Assembly (NCBI GenBank): GCA_027682925.1
Contig: JAQCYU010000003.1
Coordinates: forward strand, 69,392-133,391
DNA length: 64,000 nt
Origin: Coriobacteriaceae bacterium AF45-21
Lineage (GTDB): Bacteria > Actinomycetota > Coriobacteriia > Coriobacteriales > Coriobacteriaceae
Reading direction: 5' to 3'
Position numbers and translations under genes: made by a program. The notes beneath the pieces were generated by a model. It was given only the letters and a program-made list of their open reading frames with translations. It searched no databases and had not been told where the DNA came from. Positions 28,447 through 38,664 of the stretch are shown piece after piece (position 1 is the first letter of the stretch; the number at the start of each line of letters is the position of its first letter).

Positions 28447-30317
28447 GCGCGATCACCCATCAATACATTCTTGACGTGGAGCGTGGGGCAGATTCCGCAG
28501 CCGGTGCACGACGTGCGGGTGCAGTCGGGAGTCGTGACACCCTCGAGCGAGCGACGGTACTCGCGCTCGAGGAAGCCACGCGTGCAGCCGGGGCTCACAT
28601 GCTCCCACGGCAGGCGCCAGTCCAACTCGTAGGCAGGTGCACGAGCTCATTGAGGTCGATGCCGTTTTTGGCAGCAGCCTCCTTCCAGTTATCGAGCGAG
28701 AAATGCTCTACCCAGGCGTCAAAGCGAGAGCCCGAGCGCCAAGCGTCGATGATGACGGGCGTCATGTCACGACCGGCGCGGGACAGCGCGGCCTCGATGA
28801 GCGAGGTCTCGGCATCGTGGTAATGAACGCGGACGGCACGGTTGCGAACGCTCGTGATGAGCAGCTTCTGGCGACGCTTGACGTCGTCGTAGTCGAGCTG
28901 CGGGCACCACTGGAACGGCGTGGCAGCCTTGGGGATAAAGACCGAAACCGAGATCGACACCGAGATCGAGCCGCGACGAGCCTTGGGCACCACGGAACGA
29001 CCGAGCTCCAGCACGTGATCGGCCAGATTGGCGATGGCCACGATGTCCTCGTCGCGCTCGCCGGGAAGGCCCATCATAAAGTAGAGCTTCATGCGGTTCC
29101 AGCCGGCCTCGAGGCCGCCTTGGCCGCACGGTCCAGGTCCTCCTCGGTCACGTTCTTGTTAATGATGTCGCGCATGCGCTGGCTGCCGGCCTCGGGCGCG
29201 AACGTCAGGCCGCCCTTCTTTTCGCCGGCGACCGACTCGGCCATATCCACGCCAAACGAATCCAAGCGCTGCGACGGAATAGACACGCGAATACCCGTAT
29301 CTTCCAGGCGACGGTTGAGCCTGTCAAGCACGTCACGAATGCAGGAGTGGTCGGTCGTGGAGAGCGAGGTCAGCGACACCTCGTCATAGCCGGTCTTTTC
29401 CAGACCCTGAATCACCGACGAGACGATCTGGTCGGCCGAACGCTCACGCACCGGGCGATACGTCATGCCGGCCTGGCAAAAACGACAGCCGCGAGCGCAG
29501 CCGCGCAGAATCTCGATAGACAGGCGGTCGTGAACCAGCTGCGCATAGGGCACGCACGACTGCGACAGCGGATTCGTGGCGCCGAAATCCTCGACGACGC
29601 GTTTGTAGACCACGGTCGGCGCATCCTTGCCCTCGCGCGGCACGGTGTAGCCGTGCGGCGAGCAGGGCTCGTCGTGACGAACCTCATAGAGCGACGGCAC
29701 GTAGTTGCCGGCAATGGATGCAAGCTGCTCAACAATCTGCGCGCGCGGGACTCCTTCGTCGCGCAGGCGGCGATGCAGCTGGCAGGTCTCGAGCAGCGAT
29801 TCCTCGCCTCGCCGATGAGGATGGCATCGAAGAAGGCCGCGTACGGCTCGGGGTTGTACACCGAGGGGCCGCCGGCGATGATGATGGGGTCGTCTTCACC
29901 TCGGTCGGCCGCTAACAGCGGAATGCCAGCGAGATCGAGTGCCTCAAGGAAGTTCGTCACCGCCATCTCGTGCGGCACATGCAGGCCGACGATATCAAAC
30001 GAAGCGACCGGCGCTGCACCCTCGAGCGAGAGCAGCGGAATGCCTGCCTCGCGCATAGCGTCACCCATATCGGGCCACGGCACATAGCCACGCTCGCAGG
30101 AGATGCCCTCGGCCTGGTTAAGGATGTTGTAGAGGATGGCGATACCCTGGTTGGGCAGACCAACCTCGTACACATCCGGGTAGATCAGGCAGCAACGGTA
30201 GTCGGCATCGGCCTTGGAAAGCGTGCCCCACTCGTGATCGATATAGCGACTCGGCTTTTCGACTTTGGCGAGCAGCGGCTCAATTAAATGAAAACAGTCT
30301 TGATACGGAACGCGCAA
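28443..30317 (-). CDS. TIGR03960 family B12-binding-like radical SAM protein (frame broken three times)
   Basis: Radical SAM protein of unknown substrate. The N-terminal part has RYIDHEWGTLSK, YPDVYEVGLPNQG and GGPSVYNPEPYAAFFD (B12-binding-like fold). The cluster motif is CARGCRFCQAGMTYRP, with three Cys for the 4Fe-4S cluster. GGLTFAPEAGSQRMRD, KLYFMMGLPGE and a Cys-rich C-terminus (CTRTSCTGCGICP) follow. Single-base losses near 29807 (GAGGGC to GAGGC), 29111 (GCCTTC to GCCTC) and 28632 (CTGCCC to CTGCC) split it into four pieces; restoring them gives 625 residues. The C-terminal CxxCGxC suggests a second metal site. Assembly error is the likely cause. Confidence 0.86.
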
Positions 30318-30327
30318 CGGAAAACCC

Positions 30328-31257
30328 CTAAGCAGCGAGATCGGACGCGTCTTGGTAGGACGCCATAGGACGGGTAGCGCCCGCGACCGTGGTCACCAGA
30401 TCGCGAACGCGGGAGAACGTGGCAGTGACCACCTCGTTGGCACGGCTGTAGTCGACATCGCGCTCGTAGAGCGAAACGAGCGCACGGCCCATGCCATAGG
30501 TGCCCGCGGCAGCAGTGAGCGCCTTGACGGCAAACCCAATATGCGGCGTCTGCTTGACGAGCGCGCGGGTGACCGCGCGGATCACAAGACCGCCGACAAG
30601 CACGCCCGCGACCTCGTAGCCGCGCTCAGGCTTAATGCCGCGTCCAAAGACGGCAGCGAGCTCAAAGAGCATGCCCACCTGCGCCAGCGCCATAACGGGA
30701 TAATCGGCGCCCGGCAAAAACACCAGCGCACCGGTCGCCATATTAGTGAGCGCGCACGAGGTGATGATACGATTGGCCGCCGCGATGCGCATGAAGGCAA
30801 AGTTCGCCGCAAAAGCCGTTTCCTTTTCGGTGCGATCGAGAATCCAGCGGGCAAGCGTCTCGAGCAGATACGTCTTATCGGTTGCCGCTACCACGCCGAG
30901 CATGGGCGTGGACTCCTCGATAAACGGCACCTCCACAGCTGACTCGGCAAGCACGCACACGGGCGCGCCGGCGATCACGAGCTCCTGCACGGCACTCTCC
31001 AAGCGGTCGGAACCGCACGAGAGCACCAGTACCACATCGGTATCGGTCTTTGGAGCAATTCGCTCCTCCCCCAGACGCTCGACGCGCACAATGCCCGAGG
31101 TCGTCTGCGGCACAAAGGCGTCACGCACCGTCTCGGCCAGAAAGCGCGAGGCGGACGAATCCAAATAGACCGAGACGCGCACCGGCGTATCGGAATCCTT
31201 CTTAACGGACGCGCCCATCTTAAAAGCGCGGGTCAGCTTATCTACGGGAATTTTCAT
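30328..31257 (-). CDS. DUF697-like membrane protein of unknown function
   Basis: I do not recognise a function. The 309-residue protein has a soluble N-terminal half containing VVLVLSCGSDRLESAV and a hydrophobic C-terminal half with probable membrane helices (ITSCALTNMATGALVFLP; PVMALAQVGMLFELAAVFG; GYEVAGVLVGGLVIRAVTRALV). This arrangement resembles DUF697/YcjF-type proteins. It sits between rodA and the radical SAM pair with small gaps, so it is probably co-transcribed with the rod-shape genes. Intact. Confidence 0.6.
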   Translation of the reverse strand: MKIPVDKLTRAFKMGASVKKDSDTPVRVSVYLDSSASRFLAETVRDAFVPQTTSGIVRVERLGEERIAPKTDTDVVLVLSCGSDRLESAVQELVIAGAPVCVLAESAVEVPFIEESTPMLGVVAATDKTYLLETLARWILDRTEKETAFAANFAFMRIAAANRIITSCALTNMATGALVFLPGADYPVMALAQVGMLFELAAVFGRGIKPERGYEVAGVLVGGLVIRAVTRALVKQTPHIGFAVKALTAAAGTYGMGRALVSLYERDVDYSRANEVVTATFSRVRDLVTTVAGATRPMASYQDASDLAA

Positions 31258-31275
31258 AGCAAACCCCTCCAGCGG

Positions 31276-32502
31276 TTACGCGGCGCCCGAACGATGCCGC
31301 CATATGGATTGTACGATACCCACCGTCAGCAGCTGAATCATCATCGAAGACGAACCGAAGCTAATAAACGGTAGCGGAATACCGGTAATCGGCATCATGC
31401 CAATGCACATGCCGATGTTTTCGAAGGTCTGGAACGCCCACATGCCAACGATGCCCACACACGATAGGCGCAAGAACAGCGACTCACACTTAAAGGCGAC
31501 GCGAATCGTCGAAAAGATCAGCAGCACGTAGAGGCATAGGAGCAAAAAGGAACCGCAAAAGCCAAAGGTCTCGGACAGGAAGGCGAAGACGAAGTCAGTG
31601 TGGAACTCGGGCAGAAAGCCGCCGGCCGACTGCGTCGCATGGCCCAAACCCTTACCAAAGAAGCCACCCGAGCCAACGGCGATAAGCGACTGCTGCAGGT
31701 TGTAGGCATCGTCCGAATCGGCATTATCGGGGTCGATAAAGACCGTCAGGCGGTTCATCTGATACTGCTTGATGAGCACATCGTGGCCGAGCAACGAATC
31801 AAAGACCGAATCGAGCGCCAGGACGAGGGCTACCAGGCCCACGAGCAGGGCCAGGGTCGACAGCACCCATTCGCGGCGCGCACCGCTCATGCAGATGACG
31901 ATGGCGCCCGAGACCAGCACGACCAGGCCCGAGCCCAGGTCGCCCATGGCGACGACGGCCAAAAACGGGATGGACAGCATGCCGCAGAGCTTGACGTAGT
32001 CGCGAACGGTATCGATGCGGCCGTTATACTGCGAGCCAAGCGTGGCAATAAAGAAGATGGTGATGAGCTTGGCAAGCTCGACCGGCTGGAATGTCAAGCC
32101 GATACCGGGAATCTTGATCCAGCCCGTCATGCCCAGACCGCCCGTATAGGACAGACCCGGAATCTTGGGCGAGAAGATCACGATCAGGTCGATGACGAGC
32201 AACGCCGTCGAGAAATTGGAAATACCGCGCAGGTCGGTACGCCAGACCAGCACCGCCAGCAACGCCCCGATACCAATTCCCAGCAGATGGCGTGAGAACG
32301 AAGCATCGGCCTTAAACTGCGAAGCCGACCAAATAATGATGGCACCGTAGGCGACAAGCGCCACTGTAGCCACGAGCACACCGATATGCACCTTTTGACG
32401 AAACGTGCCGCGCGAGGCCGAAAGTTGCTTGTTGACGCGGTCCAGGCTGCTGCGAGAGCCGGTCTTGGTTGAACGGAACAGATCCGCCGGAGAAAAATCC
32501 AT
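31276..32502 (-). CDS. rodA: Rod-shape SEDS glycosyltransferase RodA
   Basis: Peptidoglycan polymerase of the elongasome, partner of PBP2. The 408 residues hold about ten membrane helices. SEDS signatures seen are GMTGWIKIPGIGLTFQPVELAK, AVGSGGFFGKGLG, LPEFHTDFVFAFLSETFGF and the C-terminal PITGIPLPFISFGSSSMM. A cytosolic N-terminal tail of about 45 residues precedes the first helix. Intact. It starts 9 bases after mrdA, the usual partnership. RodA and not FtsW is inferred from the mre/mrd context. Confidence 0.92.
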   Translation of the reverse strand: MDFSPADLFRSTKTGSRSSLDRVNKQLSASRGTFRQKVHIGVLVATVALVAYGAIIIWSASQFKADASFSRHLLGIGIGALLAVLVWRTDLRGISNFSTALLVIDLIVIFSPKIPGLSYTGGLGMTGWIKIPGIGLTFQPVELAKLITIFFIATLGSQYNGRIDTVRDYVKLCGMLSIPFLAVVAMGDLGSGLVVLVSGAIVICMSGARREWVLSTLALLVGLVALVLALDSVFDSLLGHDVLIKQYQMNRLTVFIDPDNADSDDAYNLQQSLIAVGSGGFFGKGLGHATQSAGGFLPEFHTDFVFAFLSETFGFCGSFLLLCLYVLLIFSTIRVAFKCESLFLRLSCVGIVGMWAFQTFENIGMCIGMMPITGIPLPFISFGSSSMMIQLLTVGIVQSIWRHRSGAA

Positions 32503-32511
32503 CGCAACCTC

Positions 32512-34579
32512 CTATCGAACCGAAGAATCGCCCGAGGCCGAAGAGGTATCGGGCTCGTCATAAATCACGCCGAGCACATCGCGCACGACATGCATCGCGG
32601 CATCTGAGCCACCGCCGCCCTGCTCCAGGACAGTAGCGATGACATACTTGGGATCATCGGCCGGTGCATAGGCGCAGAACCACGCGTATTCGTCCTCGCC
32701 GCTTTTCTCGCCCGTGCCCGACTTGCCGTATACCTGCGGCGTCAGGGTGCCAAAGTGAGCCGCCAGGGACGTCGATGCCGTGTAAATCACGTCGTGCATG
32801 CCGTTGCGAACAAGAGCCAAATCCGAATCGCTGTTGATCTTGGCCTCCAGGCGCTTCTTCTTGCCCTTGCCGTTGTACTTATAGGCATCGCCGTCGCCAT
32901 CGCGCGACACGGCAGACAAAAACACGTGAGGCACGTACTGTTTGCCGCCGTTGGCAAGACCCATATAGGCGCACGCCATCTGCAGGGGCGTCACCAAAAT
33001 GTCGCCCTGGCCGATGGCAATGTTGGTCATATCGCCGGCATTCCACTTGCGGTCCTCGGCAGAGGCGTCGGTGAAGTACGACTCTTTCCACTCGGCATCG
33101 GGAATACGGCCCGCGCCCTCACTCGGCAGATCGATGCCGCAGGTCTTGCCTAGGCCCCAGCGACGAAAGACCTCCTGCAGCCCCTCGGAATGTTGCTCGT
33201 CATAAAAGAACGCCTTGCCCATGTCGTAGAAGACGGGGTCGCACGAGTTGGCGATACCCGACTGCAGCGTCATGGTGCCGTGGCCAGACGTCAACCAGCA
33301 GCGCTTGCCCCAAGCCTTGCCCAGGCCAGTCCAATAGCCCGTGCAGTTGGTTGTCTGCGTTGAAGTGTAGGTTCCAAACTCAAGACCGGCCAGTGCCGAG
33401 AGCGGCTTGATGGTCGAGGCCGACATGTACTGTCCGCTAATGGCGCGGTTGAGCAGCGGGTGCGAACCCTTGTCATCATTGAGCTCGGTCCACACGTCAT
33501 TTGAGACGCCGCCGATAAAGACGGACGGATCGAACTTGGGCTGCTCGCCATGCCCAGGATCTCGCCATTGTTGGGATCGAGACACACCACAGCGCCGTTG
33601 CCGGCATTGCTGTAGCCAGTGGTCTTGGCAAGCTCGATGGCGCTCGCCAGCGCCGTCTCACAGGCCTGTTGGATCTTAAGGTCGAGCGTGAGCTTAATGT
33701 CGGAGCCGGCCTTGGCGGGCACGGCGCCGGCCTGACCGGTCACGTTGCCCGAGGCATCGACCTTGACGGTCTGCTCGCCACGAATACCCTGCAGCAGTTT
33801 TCGTAGTAGCTCTCAACACCCGCCTGGCCCACGATATCGCCCGACTGGTACGTAATCCGGCCAGCAGAAGCATCATCATCACCAGAGGTTTTCTTATTCT
33901 GGGCCTCGAGCTGCTCGGAGGTAATGGTGCCGGTATAGCCCAAGATATGGCATGCCGTCTCGCCATATGGATACTGGCGCTCGGTACGCTCGGCAATCTT
34001 GACGCCCGGGAACTCGCCGGCGTGCTCCTGAATATAGGCAACCGTGGAGCGACGGACGTCCGTCGCGATGGTATGCAGGCTCTGAGCGCCCTCGGAATTG
34101 TCCTGAATATTGCGCAGAACCGCCACGTAGGGCATACCGAGCACGTTGGCAAGATGGCGAACCAGAACCTCATCCTCGGCAAGGTCGCGGTAGGCCACGA
34201 CAGCAAGTGAGGGACGGTTCTGGACAAGTGCCACGCCATTGCGGTCGAGGATGCGGCCGCGCACAGCGGGTGTGGTAACGGTGCGCGTCTGATTGCTATT
34301 AGCCTGCTTTTCGTAATAGTCCGACGAGACCATCTGCATGCCCCACAGCTTGACGGCAAGCGCCGCGAACATCGCGCCCACACCCGTGGTGAGGATGGAG
34401 AAGCGGCCCTTAAAGGCGGTCGCCGCGGTATTGCCCTCGCCCTCGGTGGCGCGCGGGGCCGTTCCATGCTGCGTATCGTAGGTAAAACGAGAATCGCCGC
34501 GACGCATGATGACCAGTGCGACCACGATGGCCACAACCAGCACGATACCGGCGATAATAACCGTCATCTGGGAAGACAT
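32512..34579 (-). CDS. mrdA: Penicillin-binding protein 2 type transpeptidase (frame broken twice)
   Basis: Monofunctional class B transpeptidase of the elongasome. A first hydrophobic segment (VIIAGIVLVVAIVVALVIM) is followed by a second (ILTTGVGAMFAALAVKLWGMQM) and the PBP dimerisation domain (TPAVRGRILDRNGV). The catalytic SxxK appears as SASTIKPLSALAG, the SxN as IANSCDP and the KTG box as GKSGTGEKSG. Missing bases near 33799 (AAAAA read as AAAA) and 33543 (AGCCAG read as AGCAG) split it in three; corrected length is 689 residues. Two N-terminal membrane segments are unusual, as most PBP2 proteins have one. Confidence 0.9.
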
Positions 34580-34592
34580 CTACGAGCCTCCC

Positions 34593-35165
34593 CTATTTGA
34601 GCTTACGGGTCTTGGGCTTAAAGCGCATGCCCGTCTGGCGTCCGCCACGTGCGGAGAATCCATAACCGGACTGCGGCACGACGCCGGACATCAAAAACGG
34701 AATGGCAACCAGACCCGTCAGGATCGAAGACGGCAGTGCATGGCCGAAGATCGCCACGACAAAGCTCGTCTCCAAACCCATAAACAGCAAGATGATGCTG
34801 TAGATCACATTAATGACGAACGCGAAGGCGCCCACAGTGATGCCGCGCGCACTCGGGGTACCGCCCGTCTGACCGGCAGCGCTATGCACCAGGGCAAAAG
34901 AACCCACGGTCAGCAGGAGCGACATAACGCCCACCGGCACGGCAGCGGAAAGGTCATAGAACAAGCCGCTGCAAAAACCGCACACGACGGCACGGGTCGG
35001 GTCGCCCGAGAACACGCTTAGGCACACCAGGATAATCATAAAGTTGACGCGACCGCCCGCAATGGAGATCTGCGGTGCCAGGCCTGCCTGCAACAGCACG
35101 CACACGATGGCGGCGATTACAAACGTGCGGGAGCTCATCCCCTGCTCATGTAGATCCATGGACAT
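34593..35165 (-). CDS. mreD: Rod-shape-determining protein MreD
   Basis: Polytopic membrane protein of the elongasome. The 190 residues have about five membrane segments (FVIAAIVCVLLQAGLAPQI; FMIILVCLSVFSG; GVMSLLLTVGSFALVH; VGAFAFVINVIYSIILLFMG) and a basic tail. Sequence conservation in MreD is low, so the call rests on topology, size and its place between mreC and mrdA. Intact. Confidence 0.85.
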   Translation of the reverse strand: MSMDLHEQGMSSRTFVIAAIVCVLLQAGLAPQISIAGGRVNFMIILVCLSVFSGDPTRAVVCGFCSGLFYDLSAAVPVGVMSLLLTVGSFALVHSAAGQTGGTPSARGITVGAFAFVINVIYSIILLFMGLETSFVVAIFGHALPSSILTGLVAIPFLMSGVVPQSGYGFSARGGRQTGMRFKPKTRKLK

Positions 35166-35170
35166 GCCCC

Positions 35171-36169
35171 CTATTCGCTCGAGCCGGAATCGGTCGTCTC
35201 GGACGTGTCGGAACTGTCATCCGGGCTCTCGTCCTTCGTCTTGGTCGCAGCATCGCGCGACGTTCCCTGCGGCGTGCTGTTGGCCGTGTTCACGTCCTCA
35301 TCCGAGGCCGACTGTTCGTCGGTCAGCGAGGTAATGACCAGCACTTCCTCGTTGTTCTCGGCCGTCGTCTGGGCGCGCACCACAATGGTGTAGTACACGT
35401 CGTTTGCCGATTTCTCAACCGACGAGACGGTGCCGAGCGGTAGACCCTTGGGGAACACACCGCCAATGCCCGAGGTCACGATGATGTCGCCAACCTTAAC
35501 GTCGGAGTCGACGCTCACGTACTCAAGACGCAGCGTGCCGTCAGCCTGACCCTGCAGCATGCCCTGGGCGCGCGTGTCCTGCACCATAGCGGATACGCCC
35601 GAGTTCTCGTCGCCAATCAGGCGCACGGTGGACGTCTTGGCCGAGACCTCGATAATCTGGCCTATGACACCGGCAGAACTCGTCACAGGCATGTTGATGG
35701 TAAGACCGTCGGCAGAACCCTTATCGATGGTGACGGTCGAGGTCCAGGCATCGCCCGAAGCGCCGACGATACGAGCTGCGGTTGATTTGAGGTTGTAGGT
35801 CGACTGCAGGCCGACCAGCCCCTCCAGTCGCTCGGCGGTCTTTTGAGCCTCGGAGAGCTCGGCAACCTTAGAGGTCAGTTCCTCGTTTTGCTTCTTAAGC
35901 TCGTCAAGCGTGTCCTGCGACGCCGTAAGGTTAGAGAACACGTTACCGATCGCATTGAAGGGAGCCGCCACAGCCGAGCCCACAAAGCGCACCGGCGAGG
36001 TAATCGTCGTCACGCCCGAGCGCACGGCATGAATCGGTCCTGCCTCGCCCTCGCGGATGTAAAACGTGAGCAGCAACACCGAAATCAGGCTGAAAACAAT
36101 CAACGGGCGCATACCCGTTGATTGTCGCTTGGTATTCAGATTTGTGGAGAAACCCGAAGATCGTGCCAA
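35171..36169 (-). CDS. mreC: Rod-shape-determining protein MreC
   Basis: Bitopic protein linking MreB to the wall synthases. One membrane helix (residues 20-38, MRPLIVFSLISVLLLTFYI) precedes a coiled coil (about residues 75-115) and the beta-rich core with AARIVGASGDAWTSTVTIDKG, GVIGQIIEVSAKTSTVRLI and GDIIVTSGIGGVFPKGLPLG. The C-terminus is a Ser/Thr/Asp-rich tail of about 60 residues, probably disordered. 332 residues, intact. Confidence 0.93.
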   Translation of the reverse strand: MARSSGFSTNLNTKRQSTGMRPLIVFSLISVLLLTFYIREGEAGPIHAVRSGVTTITSPVRFVGSAVAAPFNAIGNVFSNLTASQDTLDELKKQNEELTSKVAELSEAQKTAERLEGLVGLQSTYNLKSTAARIVGASGDAWTSTVTIDKGSADGLTINMPVTSSAGVIGQIIEVSAKTSTVRLIGDENSGVSAMVQDTRAQGMLQGQADGTLRLEYVSVDSDVKVGDIIVTSGIGGVFPKGLPLGTVSSVEKSANDVYYTIVVRAQTTAENNEEVLVITSLTDEQSASDEDVNTANSTPQGTSRDAATKTKDESPDDSSDTSETTDSGSSE

Positions 36170-36190
36170 ATGGAATCCACCTTTTGGAAA

Positions 36191-37233
36191 TTAAGCATTG
36201 GTCTGGACGAAGCCGCCATCAAACGCATTGGCCTCGAGCACGCGGGCACAGCCGTTAACAACGTTATCGAGCGCCGTGGGGCTAACATTGACCGAAACGC
36301 CGGTCTCATCGCGCAGGCGCACATCGAGACCGCGCAGCAGCGCGCCGCCACCGGTCAGCAAAATGCCATAGTACATAAGGTCCGAGGCAAGATCGGGAGG
36401 CGTAGCGTCGAGTGCGTCCTTGACGGCCTTGGCCATCTCGTCGAGCGGCTTGTTGAGTGCGCGACGAATCTCCTCGCTCTCGATGCGCACGGTCTTGGGC
36501 AGACCGGTGATCACGTCGCGGCCGTTGACCTCGACGTCGAGCTCGTCCTTGAGCGGCACGGCGGAGCCGACCTTGATCTTGATGTCCTCTGCCGTACGCT
36601 CGCCGATGGCCAGGTTGTAGGCATCACGAACGTGCGTGAGGATGGCCTGATCGAACTCGTCGCCGGCAATACGGATGGACTGCGAGACGACGATGCCGCC
36701 CATAGCGATAACGGCAACCTCGGTGGTACCGCCGCCGATGTCGATGACCATGGAGCCGGTGGGTTCCTCGACGGGCAGGTCGGCGCCGATAGCAGCTGCC
36801 ATAGGCTCTTCGATCAGATAGGCCTGGCGGGCACCGGCCTGGATCGTGGCCTCAAAGACAGCGCGCTTCTCGACCGACGTGACACCGGAGGGAACGCAGA
36901 CGACAACACGCGGACGCGGAGTCCACGGATAGCGCTTCTCGGACGCCTTGTCGATAAAGTAGCGAAGCATGGCCTCGGTAACATCGAAGTCGGCGATGAC
37001 GCCGTCCTTCAGGGGACGAACGGCCACGATGTTGCCGGGCGTACGGCCGAGCATGCGCTTTGCCTCGATACCGACCGCCAGGATGCGCTCGTCGTTCTTG
37101 TCGATGGCAACAACAGAGGCTCGCGAATAACGATGCCCTTGCCGCGCACGGAGACAAGCGTATTTGCGGTGCCGAGGTCGATGGCAAGATCGCCCGCATA
37201 GCTACCGAAGAACATATCCATCAAAGAAAACAA
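36191..37233 (-). CDS. mreB: Rod-shape-determining actin homologue MreB (frame broken once)
   Basis: Bacterial actin that directs lateral wall growth. Phosphate-1 motif [13 protein letters not shown] is near residue 16; [31 protein letters not shown] (phosphate 2) and [14 protein letters not shown] (adenosine motif) are in order. It starts at TTG 37231-37233 after AGGAG. Near 37118 one C is missing (GAGCCC read as GAGCC); adding it gives [19 protein letters not shown] and 347 residues, normal length. It heads mreB-mreC-mreD-mrdA-rodA. Confidence 0.94.
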
Positions 37234-37293
37234 CGCAACTCCTGATGTGTTGGATGATTGCTGGAAAACTACTAGCTCATCATACTAGCGCAA

Positions 37294-37326
37294 GCCCGGC
37301 ACCTCACTTGCGGTGAAGCGCCGGGC
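37294..37326 (-). terminator. Hairpin between the TPR gene and mreB
   Basis: GCCCGGC pairs with GCCGGGC and an inner CTTCAC with GTGAG. No T-run follows on the minus strand, so it may be a terminator for the upstream TPR gene or an mRNA structure in the mreB leader. Confidence 0.55.
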
Positions 37327-37348
37327 AAAGCTAAATCCCATAAGGTCA

Positions 37349-38653
37349 CTACTGGTTGTCAGCAGCCGAGAAATCCATATCGAGCGAAGAAACGGCCCAG
37401 CCGATATGGTTGTCGGAGCGCACGAATTTGACGGTGTACTCCTGCTCGCCGCCCTTGGACAGCGATGCCTTCACCTTGGCGGTCGTCTCGGTCATGGACT
37501 GATCCATGCCCTCGACGGACACGGTGGCACCCTGCGGAATCGAGGAGATGATCATCGACTTAGCGTCCTCGGACAGGCTCGAGGCCAGGCAAGACTCGGC
37601 CTTTGCGGCGTCACCGTCGCCGGCAGCCTGGAACAGATCGGTAACGACAGACTCCTGAGACGGGAAGCCAAAGCCACGCGTGTAGGCAAAGCCCAGACCG
37701 CCCGCGGCGATCAAAATGAGCAGAAGCAGCATGATGAAGACTTTGAGGCCCGTGTGGCGATGGCGACGACGGACCTTGGCCTGCTTACGATCCTGACGGT
37801 CCTGCTGGACCATCTCGGACTCGGACAGCGTAAAGAAGCCGGTGTCCGAGGGATCAGGCATAAACTGACCGGTCGCGCCCGTAGGATCGAGCGGATCGAC
37901 GGAAGGAGCGTCCATCGCGGGCGCCGGAGCCGTGGCCATAGCCGTCTGGGCAGACAGCGCGGCAAGCGAATCCTGCACGCGGGCAAGCTCATCGGCCTGC
38001 TCGGAGGTGAGCTGGTAGATGCCATCGGCAGTAGCGGTGTTAAAGGCGTCGAGTGCGTCGGAGGGACGGCCGGCGGCAGAAAGCGCCTGACCCATGCCGG
38101 CGTTGAGCGCACGCGTGTCGTCGCGGGGGCCGGCAAAGTCGATAGCCGTGCGGTAGGTCTCCACGGCGTCCGCCGGACGGCCGAGCTTAATGAAGCAACG
38201 ACCGAGCTCGCCGAGTGCGGCGGCAGGAGCCGGATTGGCGCCGTCGATGGCAGCCTGACGGAAGGCGGTTCCCGCGTTGGCATAGTCGCCCGACTGGAAC
38301 AGCGCATTGCCCAGGCCCAGATAGGCCTTGAACGGCGTGGCATAGGAAGCATCCTGCGTAGCGGCAGAGAAAGCCTGAGCGGCCGTCGTGTAGTCGCCCA
38401 CGGCGGCAAGCGCCTTGCCGCGGTTGGTGAGCAGCGCGCCGCGCTTGCCGTAGGTGCCGTCGTTGAGGGCGGCGGCATAGGCCTCGGCGGCCTCGGCATA
38501 CATGCCCAGGTGCATCAAGGCGTTACCACGAAGGTGATCGGCCTCGCCCATAATCTCATCGGGAGTTTTTGCCGCCCCAAGCATCTGGGCTGCAGCGGAA
38601 AAATCACCCGCGCGGTAAGCGGCGCGGCCCTGTTGGATCAGCTGGCTATTCAA
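37349..38653 (-). CDS. TPR-repeat single-pass membrane protein, function unknown
   Basis: Not a named gene to my knowledge. The 434 residues start with about six tetratricopeptide-like repeats (residues 1-235; examples AYRAGDFSAAAQMLGAAK and ALFQSGDYANAGTAFRQAA). A Pro/Asp-rich linker and a basic stretch (RRRHRHTGLK) follow, then one membrane helix (about residues 305-325) and a small extracytoplasmic domain of about 105 residues. The topology puts the TPRs in the cytosol. It lies directly upstream of mreB with a similar membrane-anchored zinc-ribbon protein nearby, so a role in envelope assembly is a reasonable inference but unproven. Confidence 0.7.
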   Translation of the reverse strand: MNSQLIQQGRAAYRAGDFSAAAQMLGAAKTPDEIMGEADHLRGNALMHLGMYAEAAEAYAAALNDGTYGKRGALLTNRGKALAAVGDYTTAAQAFSAATQDASYATPFKAYLGLGNALFQSGDYANAGTAFRQAAIDGANPAPAAALGELGRCFIKLGRPADAVETYRTAIDFAGPRDDTRALNAGMGQALSAAGRPSDALDAFNTATADGIYQLTSEQADELARVQDSLAALSAQTAMATAPAPAMDAPSVDPLDPTGATGQFMPDPSDTGFFTLSESEMVQQDRQDRKQAKVRRRHRHTGLKVFIMLLLLILIAAGGLGFAYTRGFGFPSQESVVTDLFQAAGDGDAAKAESCLASSLSEDAKSMIISSIPQGATVSVEGMDQSMTETTAKVKASLSKGGEQEYTVKFVRSDNHIGWAVSSLDMDFSAADNQ

Positions 38654-38664
38654 GGAAGTCCCCT

